NCBI GenBank assembly: GCA_004332195.1
Contig: SJBG01000002.1
Coordinates: 1-64,000 of the forward strand
Direction: 5' to 3'
Length of the DNA: 64,000 nucleotides
Origin: Desulfobulbaceae bacterium
Lineage (GTDB): Bacteria > Desulfobacterota > Desulfobulbia > Desulfobulbales > Desulfurivibrionaceae
The first letter of the stretch is position 1, and each line of letters starts with the position of its first letter. The notes below the pieces were generated by a model. The model searched no databases. It was given only the letters and a program-made list of their open reading frames with translations, and was not told where the DNA came from. Made by a program: the position numbers and the translations under genes. This document shows, piece by piece, positions 18,019-27,130 of the stretch.

Positions 18019-18820
18019 GGCTGGCGTCGGCCCGGAATCGCGCCGGATCTTGCCGATAATAAAGGGTGAGTTGCTGATATACGGCGGGCATGATTCCCCG
18101 CAAATAGACGGGAGCCATAAAAAAGTACTCACTTAAAACGGCAAAAAACTCAGCCGGGTCTTCGGCGGCATATTCATCAATCAAAGGTTTAGCCGGAGGC
18201 CCGGTTCTGGATTCCAGGGTCGTCCGCAGTTCCGTGAAGGCCTTGGTCATGGTCGCAGCCCAAACGGCGACCGACATGTCCTGATGAAGAGGCGGCATGC
18301 CGTTGGCGACCCCGTTTAACATATCCAGTTTATGGGCAAACTCGTGAATAATCACGTTGCCGGCCGGACCGTGCGGATGCGCGCCGGGGGCGCAATCGGC
18401 CCAGGAGAGCACCACCGGCCCACCGGCCCACGACTCCCCGGCCAACACCTCGCTACCGTGATGGACAATGCCGTCGGCGTCGGTTTCCTCTCTGTGGGCA
18501 ATAAAACTGTCTTGATAAACCACGATAGATATCCAGTCGGCGTAGCAATCAAAATCCAGATTGAGAATGGGTAAGCAGGCCTGGGCGGCGATGACGGTCT
18601 TCATCGCCGCCGTCAGCGCCAACCCCCGGGCTCCGAAAAATTTCTTCGTGGCCAGAAAAAGAGTGGTCAAATCCCGCAATTTTCTTTTTTCCCGGTCATT
18701 AAGACCGGCAAACAGCTCTGACGCATGGGCCAGAGCTTCGGCCCATAAATCTTCGGGCAAGGCTGCCCGTCGAATCAGCGCGATCCTTCGCCGTCTTTGC
18801 CACCAGCGCCAAATTCCCAT
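17897..18820 (-). CDS. mtfA: MtfA-type zinc metallopeptidase
   Basis: The protein (307 aa) belongs to the DUF980/MtfA family, zinc peptidases linked in E. coli to glucose phosphotransferase regulation through Mlc. The zinc site HEFAHKLDMLNG and the downstream Glu region DPAEFFAVLSEYFF are present, and the N terminus has the usual basic hydrophobic start (WRWWQRRRRIALIRRAALPE). Homology is expected to end near YYRQDPARF, so the last 40 or so residues (which lie antisense to the end of mltC) are extra. Either the overlap is genuine or a stop was lost. Confidence 0.88.
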   Translation of the reverse strand: MGIWRWWQRRRRIALIRRAALPEDLWAEALAHASELFAGLNDREKRKLRDLTTLFLATKKFFGARGLALTAAMKTVIAAQACLPILNLDFDCYADWISIVVYQDSFIAHREETDADGIVHHGSEVLAGESWAGGPVVLSWADCAPGAHPHGPAGNVIIHEFAHKLDMLNGVANGMPPLHQDMSVAVWAATMTKAFTELRTTLESRTGPPAKPLIDEYAAEDPAEFFAVLSEYFFMAPVYLRGIMPAVYQQLTLYYRQDPARFRADASLKPGFGSCSLSGPLWTDNRGFPGRAGCGPDGCKPRGGAGG

Positions 18821-18968
18821 AATCAGCCATCTCCGCCCGGCCGGTCGACATCAAAACTCCGCCCCGCGCTTTTCAGAAATTGACGTATTGGTCACGATCG
18901 AATAAACTCCGCGCCAACAATCATAATCCCCCGGCGCCTCCGCCCGGACATCACGAGGAGTAAGCAAA

Positions 18969-19370
18969 ATGCCAAGACCGGTATTCATCCTGACAACCCT
19001 GCTCATCCTGGCGGCGACGGCCAGCGCCGTCATGGCCCAGGGCCCCAACAACATCAGCTCCGAGGAGCTGCGGCAACGACTGACTCAGCCCCAACTGAGC
19101 GTGGTGATAGATACCAGAACCGAACGGGAATACCGCCGGGGCCATATCCCCGGGGCCAGCAATATTCCCCCGACCAGCTTCATCAACATCGCCGAGCTGC
19201 TGCCGAAGAACAAAAATACTCCACTGGTTTTTTACTGCCGAAATCTATCCTGAGGTCTGACCCCCGAGGCTGCGGTCGCAGCCCAACGAGCCGGTCATCA
19301 AAACGTCTTCGTTCTTCGTGGAGGCTTCTCCGAATGGCAATCCCGCCGTTTCCCCGTCAGCGTCAAGTAG
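18969..19370 (+). CDS. Secreted rhodanese-like selenoprotein (UGA-decoded Sec95)
   Basis: The frame runs to a UGA at 19251-19253 and continues without interruption to TAG at 19368-19370, giving 133 aa. A signal peptide (LTTLLILAATASAVMAQ) precedes a single rhodanese domain: VVIDTRTEREYRRGHIPGAS, then LVFYC90RNLS-U95-GLTPEAA, then AGHQNVFVLRGGFSEW. In relatives with a YC-x4-C pattern the second Cys aligns with U95. The C-terminal half after the UGA is canonical rhodanese, so simple termination would leave a domain without half its fold. A SECIS-like hairpin starts 14 bases after the UGA. The extended end also meets the convergent gene's stop neatly. A periplasmic sulfur- or selenium-transfer or redox role is inferred. 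A nonsense mutation is the alternative. Confidence 0.8.
19268..19283 (+). promoter_or_regulatory. SECIS-like hairpin of the rhodanese gene
   Basis: GGCTGC (19268-19273) and GCAGCC (19278-19283) form a perfect 6-bp stem around the loop GGTC. The loop starts 21 bases after the UGA, matching bacterial SECIS geometry (a short stem with an exposed G at the loop start, bound by SelB). The same GGTC loop occurs after the fdhA UGA. Confidence 0.7.
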
Positions 19371-20967
19371 TGTTCATCAGGCTTTGCAAGCTTAACACTA
19401 GCATCCGGCAGGATTGCGTGAAAAGACGATTGCTCATCAACAGCCTGGTAACATCTTGCTCCCGGATTTTTTGGCCAGCCACCTGACGAGCACAGGCCCC
19501 GATAAACTGTTTGTCCGCCTCCTCCACGGCTAAAAAAGCCTTACGCAGCATGACGGCGTGATCGCGATCAGGCTCAGCGCCAACTTTATCCATTATTTCG
19601 CCGACCAGCGTCAGCTGCTCTAAAAAACGCCGCCAGGCTTCCCGTATAAACTCATGGTCCTCATGGCGAAATCCTGCCAACTCTTGATGTTGCTCGTAAA
19701 GATTGACAGTGGCATTCATAATGCTGCGGCTGGCTCTGATGTAAGGTTCCAGGTGGCGAGCTTCCTCCTCTTCCATCGACTGGGCCTGCGTTTTGGCGTA
19801 AAAAGTGAAAATTTCAGCGTGCAGGCGTTGCAGATCATCATAGGTAACCTGATCCCGAGCGCGCTCGGCCAGGTCAACCCCATAAGTCATCCGAATAAAA
19901 TCAACGCTCCAACCGCCCTGGTTGACTACCTCCTTGCGTAGGGCCTCAATGGCCGCCTCCGCTATCTCGGGACTGGTGTTATCGATGTAGCGGGTGAGGT
20001 GCAAAAGTTTACGCTCGGGGATGCAGCGCTGGACCAAGGTCGAAACCCGGGGAATCAGAGGATAAAACATGATCGCCCCCAGAACGTTGAACAGGGTGTT
20101 AAATAAAGCCAGGCCCAAGACCACATGGTCGGCAAAGCCAAGCAGATCTAAAATCAAGTGGCTCAGCAGCGGCAACAGCAGAAAGGTGATCGCGGCAGTA
20201 CTGGTGGCAAAAATCAACTGCCCCAAAGCAGCCTGTTTTTTCACCTGAATTGCCCCGATCGAACCCAACAGCACCGTGATCGTGGTCCCGACGTTAGCCC
20301 CCACCACCATAGCCGCCGCCCCGGAGAAGCCCAGCATCTCGCTGTAGAGCATGGTCAAAGTGATGGCGATTGTCGTCGACGATGACTGTATAATTGCCGT
20401 CATCAATAAGCCGACCAGGAAATAAACGCCAAGACCCAACTCCGGCAGGGCGGCAATATCGATGGCTGTGGCCAGGCCTTCAACACTGGTCTTCATAAAA
20501 TCCAGACCGTGAAAAAGAAAACCGAAAGCCACCAACAGCTTACTGACATTGACATAACGAGTTGAGTGGGCAAGAAAAATCAAACCAAGACCACCGATGC
20601 CGATCACCGGCAAAGCAAAGGTTTCGATTTCAAACTTGAAGCCGAAAACCGCGACGATCCAGGCGGTCATGGTGGTTCCGACCTTGGCCCCGATCATCAC
20701 CGCCAACCCGTTGGCCAGTTTCATCAGCCCGGCTCCGGCAAAGGCCAGAACCATAAGCGACACCGCCGAGGAGCTTTGCAAAATGGCAGTGCTGATAATC
20801 CCGGAAAAAACACCCCGCAATCTGGTGGCGGTGAAACGCCGAATCAACGTTTTAAAGGTTCGTCCGGCCAGCAGCTTGATGGATTCCTCCATCATGAACA
20901 TTCCGAAAAGAAAAATGCCCAGCCCGGCCAGCAACCGCCAAAAGTCAAGATGTTCTAAAGTTTCCAC
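19363..20967 (-). CDS. Na+/phosphate cotransporter family protein with PhoU-like tail
   Basis: This 534-aa protein has a duplicated membrane core, each half with the QSSS motif (TAILQSSSAVSLMV near 61 and TAIIQSSSTTIAIT near 195) characteristic of the NptA/PNaS family, and about eight membrane helices to residue 310. A cytoplasmic PhoU-like helical region follows (about 340-520). Phosphate import driven by sodium is the family activity; some bacterial members have other substrates. The GTG start (20965-20967) lies behind a GGGGGT-rich region, 16 bases after the ETF-QO stop. The stop overlaps the convergent rhodanese gene by 8 bases. Confidence 0.88.
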   Translation of the reverse strand: METLEHLDFWRLLAGLGIFLFGMFMMEESIKLLAGRTFKTLIRRFTATRLRGVFSGIISTAILQSSSAVSLMVLAFAGAGLMKLANGLAVMIGAKVGTTMTAWIVAVFGFKFEIETFALPVIGIGGLGLIFLAHSTRYVNVSKLLVAFGFLFHGLDFMKTSVEGLATAIDIAALPELGLGVYFLVGLLMTAIIQSSSTTIAITLTMLYSEMLGFSGAAAMVVGANVGTTITVLLGSIGAIQVKKQAALGQLIFATSTAAITFLLLPLLSHLILDLLGFADHVVLGLALFNTLFNVLGAIMFYPLIPRVSTLVQRCIPERKLLHLTRYIDNTSPEIAEAAIEALRKEVVNQGGWSVDFIRMTYGVDLAERARDQVTYDDLQRLHAEIFTFYAKTQAQSMEEEEARHLEPYIRASRSIMNATVNLYEQHQELAGFRHEDHEFIREAWRRFLEQLTLVGEIMDKVGAEPDRDHAVMLRKAFLAVEEADKQFIGACARQVAGQKIREQDVTRLLMSNRLFTQSCRMLVLSLQSLMNTT

Positions 20968-20983
20968 TGACCCCTACCCCCTG

Positions 20984-22762
20984 TCACATCATGATGTAGC
21001 GCGGACCGCCGCCCGCCTCCGGCTCTGTCCAGCGAATATTATCGTAGGGACACTTACGTTGGCAGGTTTTGCAGTGCAAGCAGTTGGAGGGATTGGCCGG
21101 GCGAGGTTGCTCCCCTATTTTCTCATAAACTCCGGCGGGGCAGAAGCTGATGCAGGGGGCGGAAAACTTGCCCAGGCAGTGGTCACGACATACGGCGTAG
21201 CCTGAAATCAGCAGGTGACCGGGCTCTTCTTCGCGGTGACCGGTGCGGGCCTGGGCGGTGAAGGCTTCCTTGTCGAAAGGTCTGGCCGGCCGTTGGCGCG
21301 AGGGGTAAGGAGTTGCGATCAGATGAGTATAATCCGGGTCAAGTTGCAAGCGGGGCAACAGGCGTCCGCCCAGCGCCAGCATCATGCCCGCCAAAGTGCC
21401 GAACTTGGCGATGATTTGCCGAAAATTCTTGGCCTCGGCCATTTCTCGGACCACTCCAGTCTTTTCAAGCTCCGCGGTGTAAGCCGCGGCGAAACCGCGC
21501 CTCGATCCCTGCTCACCCTCCGCCGACCATGGCGACTGGATCGGTTTGCCATCTTGCCCCCTTTCTTCCGCCCCGCTGTTGGGCCGGGCGCTTAGGTGGC
21601 GCAGGGCCGCAGCCGCGGCAATTCCGGACTCAATGGCGTTGTGCAGCCCCTTGATCTTCAGCATGTTGACCAATCCAGCGCTATCACCGAGCAAAACCAC
21701 GTTGCCCCGGCCGATGGCGCCGGTATAGGGGCATCGCGGCACGGCGTCCCAACCCCCCTCGGGGATCATCTTGGCCCCGGCCTCCACCACCGTCGCCCCG
21801 TCAATATATTGTTTAACTCGCGGATGCTCCTTAAAGAGAGTCAAAGCATCTTGGGGATTAAAGTCGCAGTAGCGATAATCCAGTCCGACGATGATACCAA
21901 CGGCAATTCGATTTTCCGCCATGGGATACATGATTCCACCGCCAAAAGTATCGGGCCCCACCAGCGGAGTCCAAAGCGGATAACCCATAGCGTGAACCAC
22001 CCGGGTAGCGCTGAATTTCCGATATTGCTCAGGGTTGACCTGGAGCAGCTCTTTAATTCCCAGGGAGTAAAGTTGGACACTGGCTCGCTTCAGCCCGGCT
22101 TTGTCAACAAACTTTTCGCTGAGCAGGCCATCGCAACCCTCGGCCAGCACGATAAAATCGGTCATGATGGTTGCACCGGCCAAAAAATTGCGTTGCGGCT
22201 CCCCCTGCCGATTGCGCCCCTGATCCCCCAACTTGACCCCAGCGGCCTGACCGGTCTTTTCATCCCAGAGAATATCGGCGGCGGCAAAACCGTGGAATAC
22301 TTCCACTCCAAGTTCGATCGCCACCTGAGTTAGCCAGGCCACCAGACGGCTGACCGAACAAACATAGTCGCCCCCGTGAATCATCCGGCCATAACCCAAA
22401 CCCAAAGCCCTGGCCACCTTCAGCAGCGGCAACAAAGCAAACGAGCGTTTGCGGCCCAGCAACAACAAGATGTCGTCTTGTTCCACCCGAGCGCTCAGCA
22501 CCGCCTTGGCCTCTTTGCTTGCTCGCCAGGCAGGTCGGATCGGGTCCAACAGCCGGGCCAGGGCGCCAGGCTCCAGCACCGCCCCGGAAAGGACATGGTT
22601 GCCGGGGGCTGGGGCCTTGTCGATGACACAGACATCCAGTTCCGGCCGCCAGCGCTTGGCGCTGATTGCTGCGGCCAAACCTGCCGGCCCGGCCCCGACA
22701 ATCAAGACATCCACCTTATTGAAATCCTGCTTATTGTAGTCCTGTCGCTGATCAGCGCTCAT
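20984..22762 (-). CDS. Electron transfer flavoprotein:quinone oxidoreductase
   Basis: ETF-QO (592 aa) accepts electrons from reduced ETF and passes them to membrane quinone. It shows the FAD motif VDVLIVGAGPAGLAAAISAK (residues about 17-36), HVLSGAVLEPGALARLL, the middle FAD region GNVVLLGDSAGLVNMLKIKG, and a C-terminal ferredoxin-like [4Fe-4S] segment (CISFCPAGVY, CLHCKTCQRKCPYDNIRW). Length and order match the family. It is 13 bases downstream of etfA and lies in one minus-strand group with etfBA, which supports a fatty- or aromatic-acyl-CoA dehydrogenase electron path. Confidence 0.92.
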   Translation of the reverse strand: MSADQRQDYNKQDFNKVDVLIVGAGPAGLAAAISAKRWRPELDVCVIDKAPAPGNHVLSGAVLEPGALARLLDPIRPAWRASKEAKAVLSARVEQDDILLLLGRKRSFALLPLLKVARALGLGYGRMIHGGDYVCSVSRLVAWLTQVAIELGVEVFHGFAAADILWDEKTGQAAGVKLGDQGRNRQGEPQRNFLAGATIMTDFIVLAEGCDGLLSEKFVDKAGLKRASVQLYSLGIKELLQVNPEQYRKFSATRVVHAMGYPLWTPLVGPDTFGGGIMYPMAENRIAVGIIVGLDYRYCDFNPQDALTLFKEHPRVKQYIDGATVVEAGAKMIPEGGWDAVPRCPYTGAIGRGNVVLLGDSAGLVNMLKIKGLHNAIESGIAAAAALRHLSARPNSGAEERGQDGKPIQSPWSAEGEQGSRRGFAAAYTAELEKTGVVREMAEAKNFRQIIAKFGTLAGMMLALGGRLLPRLQLDPDYTHLIATPYPSRQRPARPFDKEAFTAQARTGHREEEPGHLLISGYAVCRDHCLGKFSAPCISFCPAGVYEKIGEQPRPANPSNCLHCKTCQRKCPYDNIRWTEPEAGGGPRYIMM

Positions 22763-22775
22763 GATAGTTCCTTGC

Positions 22776-24912
22776 TTAAGCTTGAGCTAAAATGCTGATT
22801 AACTCCGGAATCACCTGTTCGGCTCGACCTGCCATGAAATAATCACACTGCTTGAAAATCGGGGCCTGGGGGTCGACATTGATGGCGATGATGATCCGGC
22901 TACTCGCTATTCCGATCATGTGCTGAATCGCCCCCGAGACCCCCACCGCCAGGTAAACCTTGGGGCAACAGCCGTGCCGGTTTGACCTGCCTGGAAGGCC
23001 CATTCGACAAAACCTTGCTCCACCGCCGCCCGAGATGCGCCTTTGCCGCTTTTGACCTTGAACCTGGCGCTCAGAGATGCTATCAGGTCGTTCAGCAGAC
23101 GGGCAAAACCCTCGCGGTGACTGAGTCCCTTGCCGCCCCCGACAATAACATCGCAGGCAAAATCAATTTTTGGCCCGACGCTACTTAAGCGCTCGATAAT
23201 TTTAAGGCTTAAATCGGCCTTACTTAGCTCCACCGCAAACTCGACAATCTCACCTCGACGATCAGGGTCGGCAGGTCGACGGCGCATTACGCTGGCGCGG
23301 GCGGTGGCCATCTGGCAGGAAGGGTTGCGACTGCTGATGGTGGCCATGATATTGCCACCAAGAGCCGGACGGGTTTGCATCATTACCGCTAACTGACCAT
23401 TGCGACTGACATCCCGCAGAGTCAACTCGGTGCAATCGGCGGTCAGGCCGCAGCCCACCCGATAGGCGACCATCGGAGCCAGCACCCGACCCTGGGGAGT
23501 GGCCCCAAAAAGGAATATCTGAGGCTGGTGAGCCGTAAAAAGTTTTGCCACCGCCTTGCGATAGCTAATGGGATCAAACTCGGTCAGCAGTGGATGTTCA
23601 ATCAGGTAAACCTTGTCGGCTCCGGCGGCAATCAACTGCGGGGCTAGACTCCGCACTTCACCGCCGACCAGAACCAACCCCATCGGCGCCTCCAGCGAAT
23701 CCGCCAGCTCCCGAGCCTTACCGGCAAGCTCGAAGGTGAGGGCATTAATCTCGCCCCCCGCATGTTCGGCCATGACCCAGACCTCGCCGTGATAGGCCGT
23801 CTCCCGCTGGGCCAAACCGACCAGCCTCTCGGTGATCACTTCGGGAGAAACCGACAACCCTTCGACGTTGCGCAGCTTTTCTCGCGCCTGCGCCATTTTT
23901 TCCTCGGAAGCCAGTTGCGCGGGCACGGTAACTCCCAAGCCCGCCAGCGCCGCGGCCAGTTCGTTGAAGGCGGCACACTCCTGATCGGTGCTTTCAAAAG
24001 GGCGATCAAACCAGGAAGCGCGGCGGGCCGGCAAAAGATAGCGCGCTGAAACTGCCTCAGGCTCTGACCCCTGACCTCTGACCTCTGACCCCTGACCCCT
24101 GTCCCCCTCCCCGGCCAAACAAGCGCCCAGAACCTCGGCCAGTTCGCGCACCGACTGCAACTGGCGACATCGACGCCTGGTTTTAGCCGGCGGAAAAACT
24201 CGGATCACCCTGGTCTTGGATCCAGCAGCGCCCATGGAGGTAGGTTTGACGTCATCGGCCCCCCACTGGATCAAGGCCCCGCGATTAGCTCGCCGCGCCG
24301 CGGCAAAAGAGGCATATAAAGGATAATCATACTTGGCGACGGTGATTACCGTCGGCTGACTGCTAACCTCCACCACCTGAGCGCCGCCGGCAATGATGTG
24401 CTGGAAACGAAAGCGGCCGTCGACAAACTCCACCTCGGTGGCGTAGGGCAGACAACTGGTCCCCAACTCCTCGGCGATTTGCGGCGGCACCTGGGCGGTG
24501 TCGCCGTCCACCGACTGCATGCCACAGACCACATAATAGTCGTCACTCCCCCCAACATCTCGTCTCTGATTTTCTTAATGGCATGGGCCAAGGAGTTGGC
24601 GGTGGCCGGAGTATCGGCCCCACCCAGGGCCCGGTCGGTAAGCAGCACCCCGATATCGGCCACGCGGCTTAAGCCGTAGCGCAAAACCTCCGCGGCCATG
24701 GGCGGCCCCATAGTCAAACAGATAATTCCGGCAGCGGTGTCTCGGGATATTTCTTTCATCCGCCAGGCAAAAGCCAAGGCCTGGGCATCGAGTTCGTTGA
24801 TCACACTGGCCAGCCGAGAACGAATCAGATTGCCGGTTGCCGGATCAAAGGCGTTATCGGTAATCTGGGCCACATCCGGCACCTGTTTTACCAGCACGAT
24901 ATAGTTACTCAT
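22776..24912 (-). pseudogene. etfBA: Fused etfB-etfA electron transfer flavoprotein, two one-base frameshifts
   Basis: EtfB begins at 24912 (MSNYIVLVKQVPDVAQITDN). Near 24555 a G6 run loses one G; restoring it joins EMLGG to SDDYYVVCGMQSVDG. EtfB then runs without a stop through a linker of about 110-130 residues (with the GQGSEVRGQGSE repeat) into EtfA (EVWVMAEHAGGEINALTFEL, FGATPQGRVLAPMVAYRVGC). Near 22960 a second base is missing (CCCCAAGG where CCCCAAAGG restores the frame), after which the end reads KVYLAVGVSGAIQHMIGIAS to the stop at 22776. ETF shuttles electrons from acyl-CoA dehydrogenases to ETF-QO. Either the genes are dead, or both shifts are sequencing errors and the product is an EtfBA fusion. 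Confidence 0.8.
24061..24106. repeat. CTGACC-type tandem repeat inside the etfB-etfA linker
   Basis: The 7-base unit CCTCTGA/CCCCTGA repeats about six times and encodes the GQGSEVRGQGSE stretch in the linker between the EtfB and EtfA parts. It lies in frame and may have contributed to the loss of the gene boundary. Confidence 0.8.
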
Positions 24913-25165
24913 CGATGAAAACTGTTCCTCCGTAGCCGGCCCACTAATTCGAAAAAATGGGGGAGTAAAAGGCGCGATGCCGCTGCTATCATAACAAAAG
25001 ATAAGTGAACAACCGAAATCAGGTTGTTCAGTCTATAAAAATTCGAGCGCGACTACCAGTAAACAATGAAAGATTGATTAAACGATTGGAGGTTGCGCAA
25101 TATTTCGACATTGTTAAATGGGCATAAATTTACGAGAAAGTTATCTTGTATTTTTAGTGACTTAT
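24913..25165. other. AT-rich intergenic DNA upstream of etfB
   Basis: No gene is supported. The region is clearly more AT-rich than the neighbouring genes between 25020 and 25165 and runs directly into repeat copy 1. It presumably holds the etfB promoter; none was pinpointed. Confidence 0.4.
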
Positions 25166-25340
25166 GGCTATCTTGAAAAATTGCTATTTCGTTCGAGTTC
25201 AAGGCATGCGAAAAAAATGGTTGACCGATGCCGGTCAACAAGGGAACTTATTACCGCAGGCATATGGTTGATATTCCGAGGATAATTTTTTGAGCATAAC
25301 GCAGAAATCGGGCGAAAGAGCAATTTTTCAAGGTGGCCTT
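25166..25340 (+). repeat. MITE-like palindromic repeat, copy 1 (long form)
   Basis: The copy runs from GGCTATCTTGAAAAATT to AATTTTTCAAGGTGGCC, with imperfect terminal inverted repeats of about 26 bases. Inside are a GAAAAAAA block, a nested hairpin TTGACC...GGTCAA specific to the long form, and the conserved centre CCGCAGGCATATGGTTGATA. It has no coding capacity. It is nearly identical to copy 2 in inverted orientation. Confidence 0.85.
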
Positions 25341-25353
25341 ATGCCTAAGTTGT

Positions 25354-26034
25354 CTATCCAAGGTTGACGATGTCAATATTTTTACCAATAGCCAAAGCCA
25401 GGCGTTGATAAAAAACCCGACCGGGGATCAGGCGAGCCCCCAGGTGCAGGAGATGGTCGCTGCTGACCTGACAGTCAATCATGGTGCCGCCGCTGTTTTG
25501 CATGATCGTGACCAAATGGGCCAGGGCCGCGGTGGAGGCGTTAGCCTGATGACTAAACATCGACTCTCCGAAAAAAACTTTCCCCAATGCCACCCCATAA
25601 ACCCCTCCTACCAACTCTCCATCCCGTCGACATTCCACCGAATGAGCATAACCCAACTTGTGAAGCCGCAGATAGGCAATAATCATCTCCTCCCCCAGCC
25701 AACTGCCCCGCTGGCCCGGGCGAACAACGGTCGCACAAGCCCGGATCACCCCGGCAAAGTCCTGATTGACGCCGAAACTGAATCGGCCCTGGCGGATGAT
25801 GCGGGCCAGTCGCCGACTGCAATGAAACTGGTCCACCAAAAGAACCAGGCGGGGGTCTGGAGCCCACCAGAGGATGGGCTCATTCGGCGAGAACCAGGGG
25901 AAAATTCCCAGTCGGTAGGCCAACAGGAGACGCTCCGGGGAAAGATCGCCACCCACTGCCAGCAAACCGTCAAACCGGGCCAGTTCCGGCGGCGGGAAGA
26001 CCAGTCGTTTAGAGTCAAGCTGATAAACGGGCAT
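25354..26034 (-). CDS. aat: Leucyl/phenylalanyl-tRNA--protein transferase
   Basis: Aat (226 aa) transfers Leu or Phe from tRNA to N-terminal Arg/Lys residues, feeding the N-end rule pathway in the cytoplasm. Family motifs are present: GLLAVGGDLSPERLLLAYRL (about 23-42), GIFPWF, ILWWAPDPRLVL, SWLGEEMIIAYLRLHKLGYA, HSVECRRDGELVGGVYGVAL, and VFFGESMFSHQANASTAALA. It ends 13 bases from repeat copy 1 and stands 61 bases from the next gene on the same strand. Confidence 0.95.
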   Translation of the reverse strand: MPVYQLDSKRLVFPPPELARFDGLLAVGGDLSPERLLLAYRLGIFPWFSPNEPILWWAPDPRLVLLVDQFHCSRRLARIIRQGRFSFGVNQDFAGVIRACATVVRPGQRGSWLGEEMIIAYLRLHKLGYAHSVECRRDGELVGGVYGVALGKVFFGESMFSHQANASTAALAHLVTIMQNSGGTMIDCQVSSDHLLHLGARLIPGRVFYQRLALAIGKNIDIVNLG

Positions 26035-26095
26035 CAGTACCTGAATTGAAGTTTCACGATTTTTAAAATTTAGAACCCCCCGGCTGTTTTAGCGA

Positions 26096-26854
26096 TCAGG
26101 CGTCGTTAAGCAATTTGACCACCGGGAGCAGGTCCCAGAACTCGATAATATTGAAACAGGCCAAGTCCTGTTCCAAACGGAAAATATTCTCCAGCGGAAC
26201 TCCCAGCAGATGGCACAAGATTACCCGGTTGATACCGCCGTGGGCGACCACCGCCAGGTTTTGTCCGAAATGACGGCGCAGAATTTCGTTAAACGCCGCT
26301 TCGGCCCGACGGGCCAGCTCCAAGGTGCTTTCACCACCGGGGGGGGCAAAACGCACCGGGTCGGCAGCCCAAGCGGCAAAGGCATCGGGATAACCCTGTT
26401 TGATCTCGGTAAGGCTCAGGCCCTCCCAAGCCCCAAAATGGCGCTCCCGCAGATCCGGCGTCTCCACCGGCTCAAGCCCATAGGGGGCGGCGATGATCTC
26501 GGCGCTCCGGACCGCCCGGATCAACGGCGAACAGTAAACAACATCCAGACCAACTCTTGTCTCCGACCGGCCGTCATCGACCGGCTCAGCCTCGTGATCA
26601 CGCCCGGAATCAGTGTTACTTTTATTAGTGGAATCAGGCCGGTTATCGTCGGCAGACTTTCCGTGAATATCCCGCAGATAACTGTGTTGCCGGGCCGTGA
26701 TCAGTTTGGCCAAATAATCGCGCAGGCGCCCGGCCGTTTGCCGCATTTGCGCCTGACCATGGGCCGAAAGGGCAACGTCGATGCTCCCCTTGTAGCGGGG
26801 AACTTCGGAGCCTTCGGTGGCGCCGTGCCTTACCAGGCAGAAAGTCGTAACCAT
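26096..26854 (-). CDS. Histidine phosphatase family protein (CobC/phosphoglycerate mutase-like)
   Basis: The catalytic RHG motif LVRHGATEGSE is at residues 7-17, the second conserved part VYCSPLIRAVRSAEIIAAPY follows, then LRERHFGAWEGLSLTEI and the second His in VVAHGGINRVILCHLLG. Such proteins include alpha-ribazole phosphatase (CobC). The cobS remnant directly upstream favours a cobalamin-lower-ligand role, but substrate cannot be fixed from sequence. About 45 residues of polar, Asp/Ser/Asn-rich sequence (around 55-100) interrupt the fold compared with the usual length of about 200 aa; 252 aa here. Confidence 0.8.
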   Translation of the reverse strand: MVTTFCLVRHGATEGSEVPRYKGSIDVALSAHGQAQMRQTAGRLRDYLAKLITARQHSYLRDIHGKSADDNRPDSTNKSNTDSGRDHEAEPVDDGRSETRVGLDVVYCSPLIRAVRSAEIIAAPYGLEPVETPDLRERHFGAWEGLSLTEIKQGYPDAFAAWAADPVRFAPPGGESTLELARRAEAAFNEILRRHFGQNLAVVAHGGINRVILCHLLGVPLENIFRLEQDLACFNIIEFWDLLPVVKLLNDA

Positions 26855-27087
26855 AGCAACACCAAAAGAAGAGAGATAATTTCAGCCAGCTCGTTGATCG
26901 CTCCCAAACTATCCCCGCTCAAACCGCCAAACTTTTGGTGAAAAAACCCGACCATTGCTCGGACAAAAAGATAAAGAAATAAGGGGAGCACAAACAGATA
27001 AAATAACTAGAGATAACGGGGAAAATCCCCACTGAGCAGGCAGATGATCAACAATGGTCCGGCCAGGCTGACTCCGGCCCAAGTCAC
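26830..27087 (-). pseudogene. cobS remnant (adenosylcobinamide-GDP ribazoletransferase C terminus)
   Basis: Translated in the frame ending at TAA 26830-26832, the sequence gives a hydrophobic stretch, then HQKFGGLSGDSLGAINELAE, the conserved C-terminal signature of CobS, an integral membrane enzyme that joins the lower ligand to cobinamide. An in-frame TAG follows DFPRYL, and the N-terminal two thirds of the gene are missing. It overlaps the phosphatase start by about 25 bases, the spacing expected of an old cobS-cobC pair. Confidence 0.65.
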
Positions 27088-27130
27088 TTCCCGATTTTGC
27101 ATTTTGCATTTTGTCAGTTCGCTGGGGCTG

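Noticed and set aside
22913-22920. UGA at the end of the fused etfBA frame as selenocysteine
   Set aside because: The last 15 codons before it are already out of frame compared with EtfA; a one-base loss restores the proper end.
27007-27015. In-frame TAG in the cobS remnant as pyrrolysine
   Set aside because: CobS is not a pyrrolysine protein, the gene lacks its N-terminal part, and nothing else in the window suggests amber suppression.
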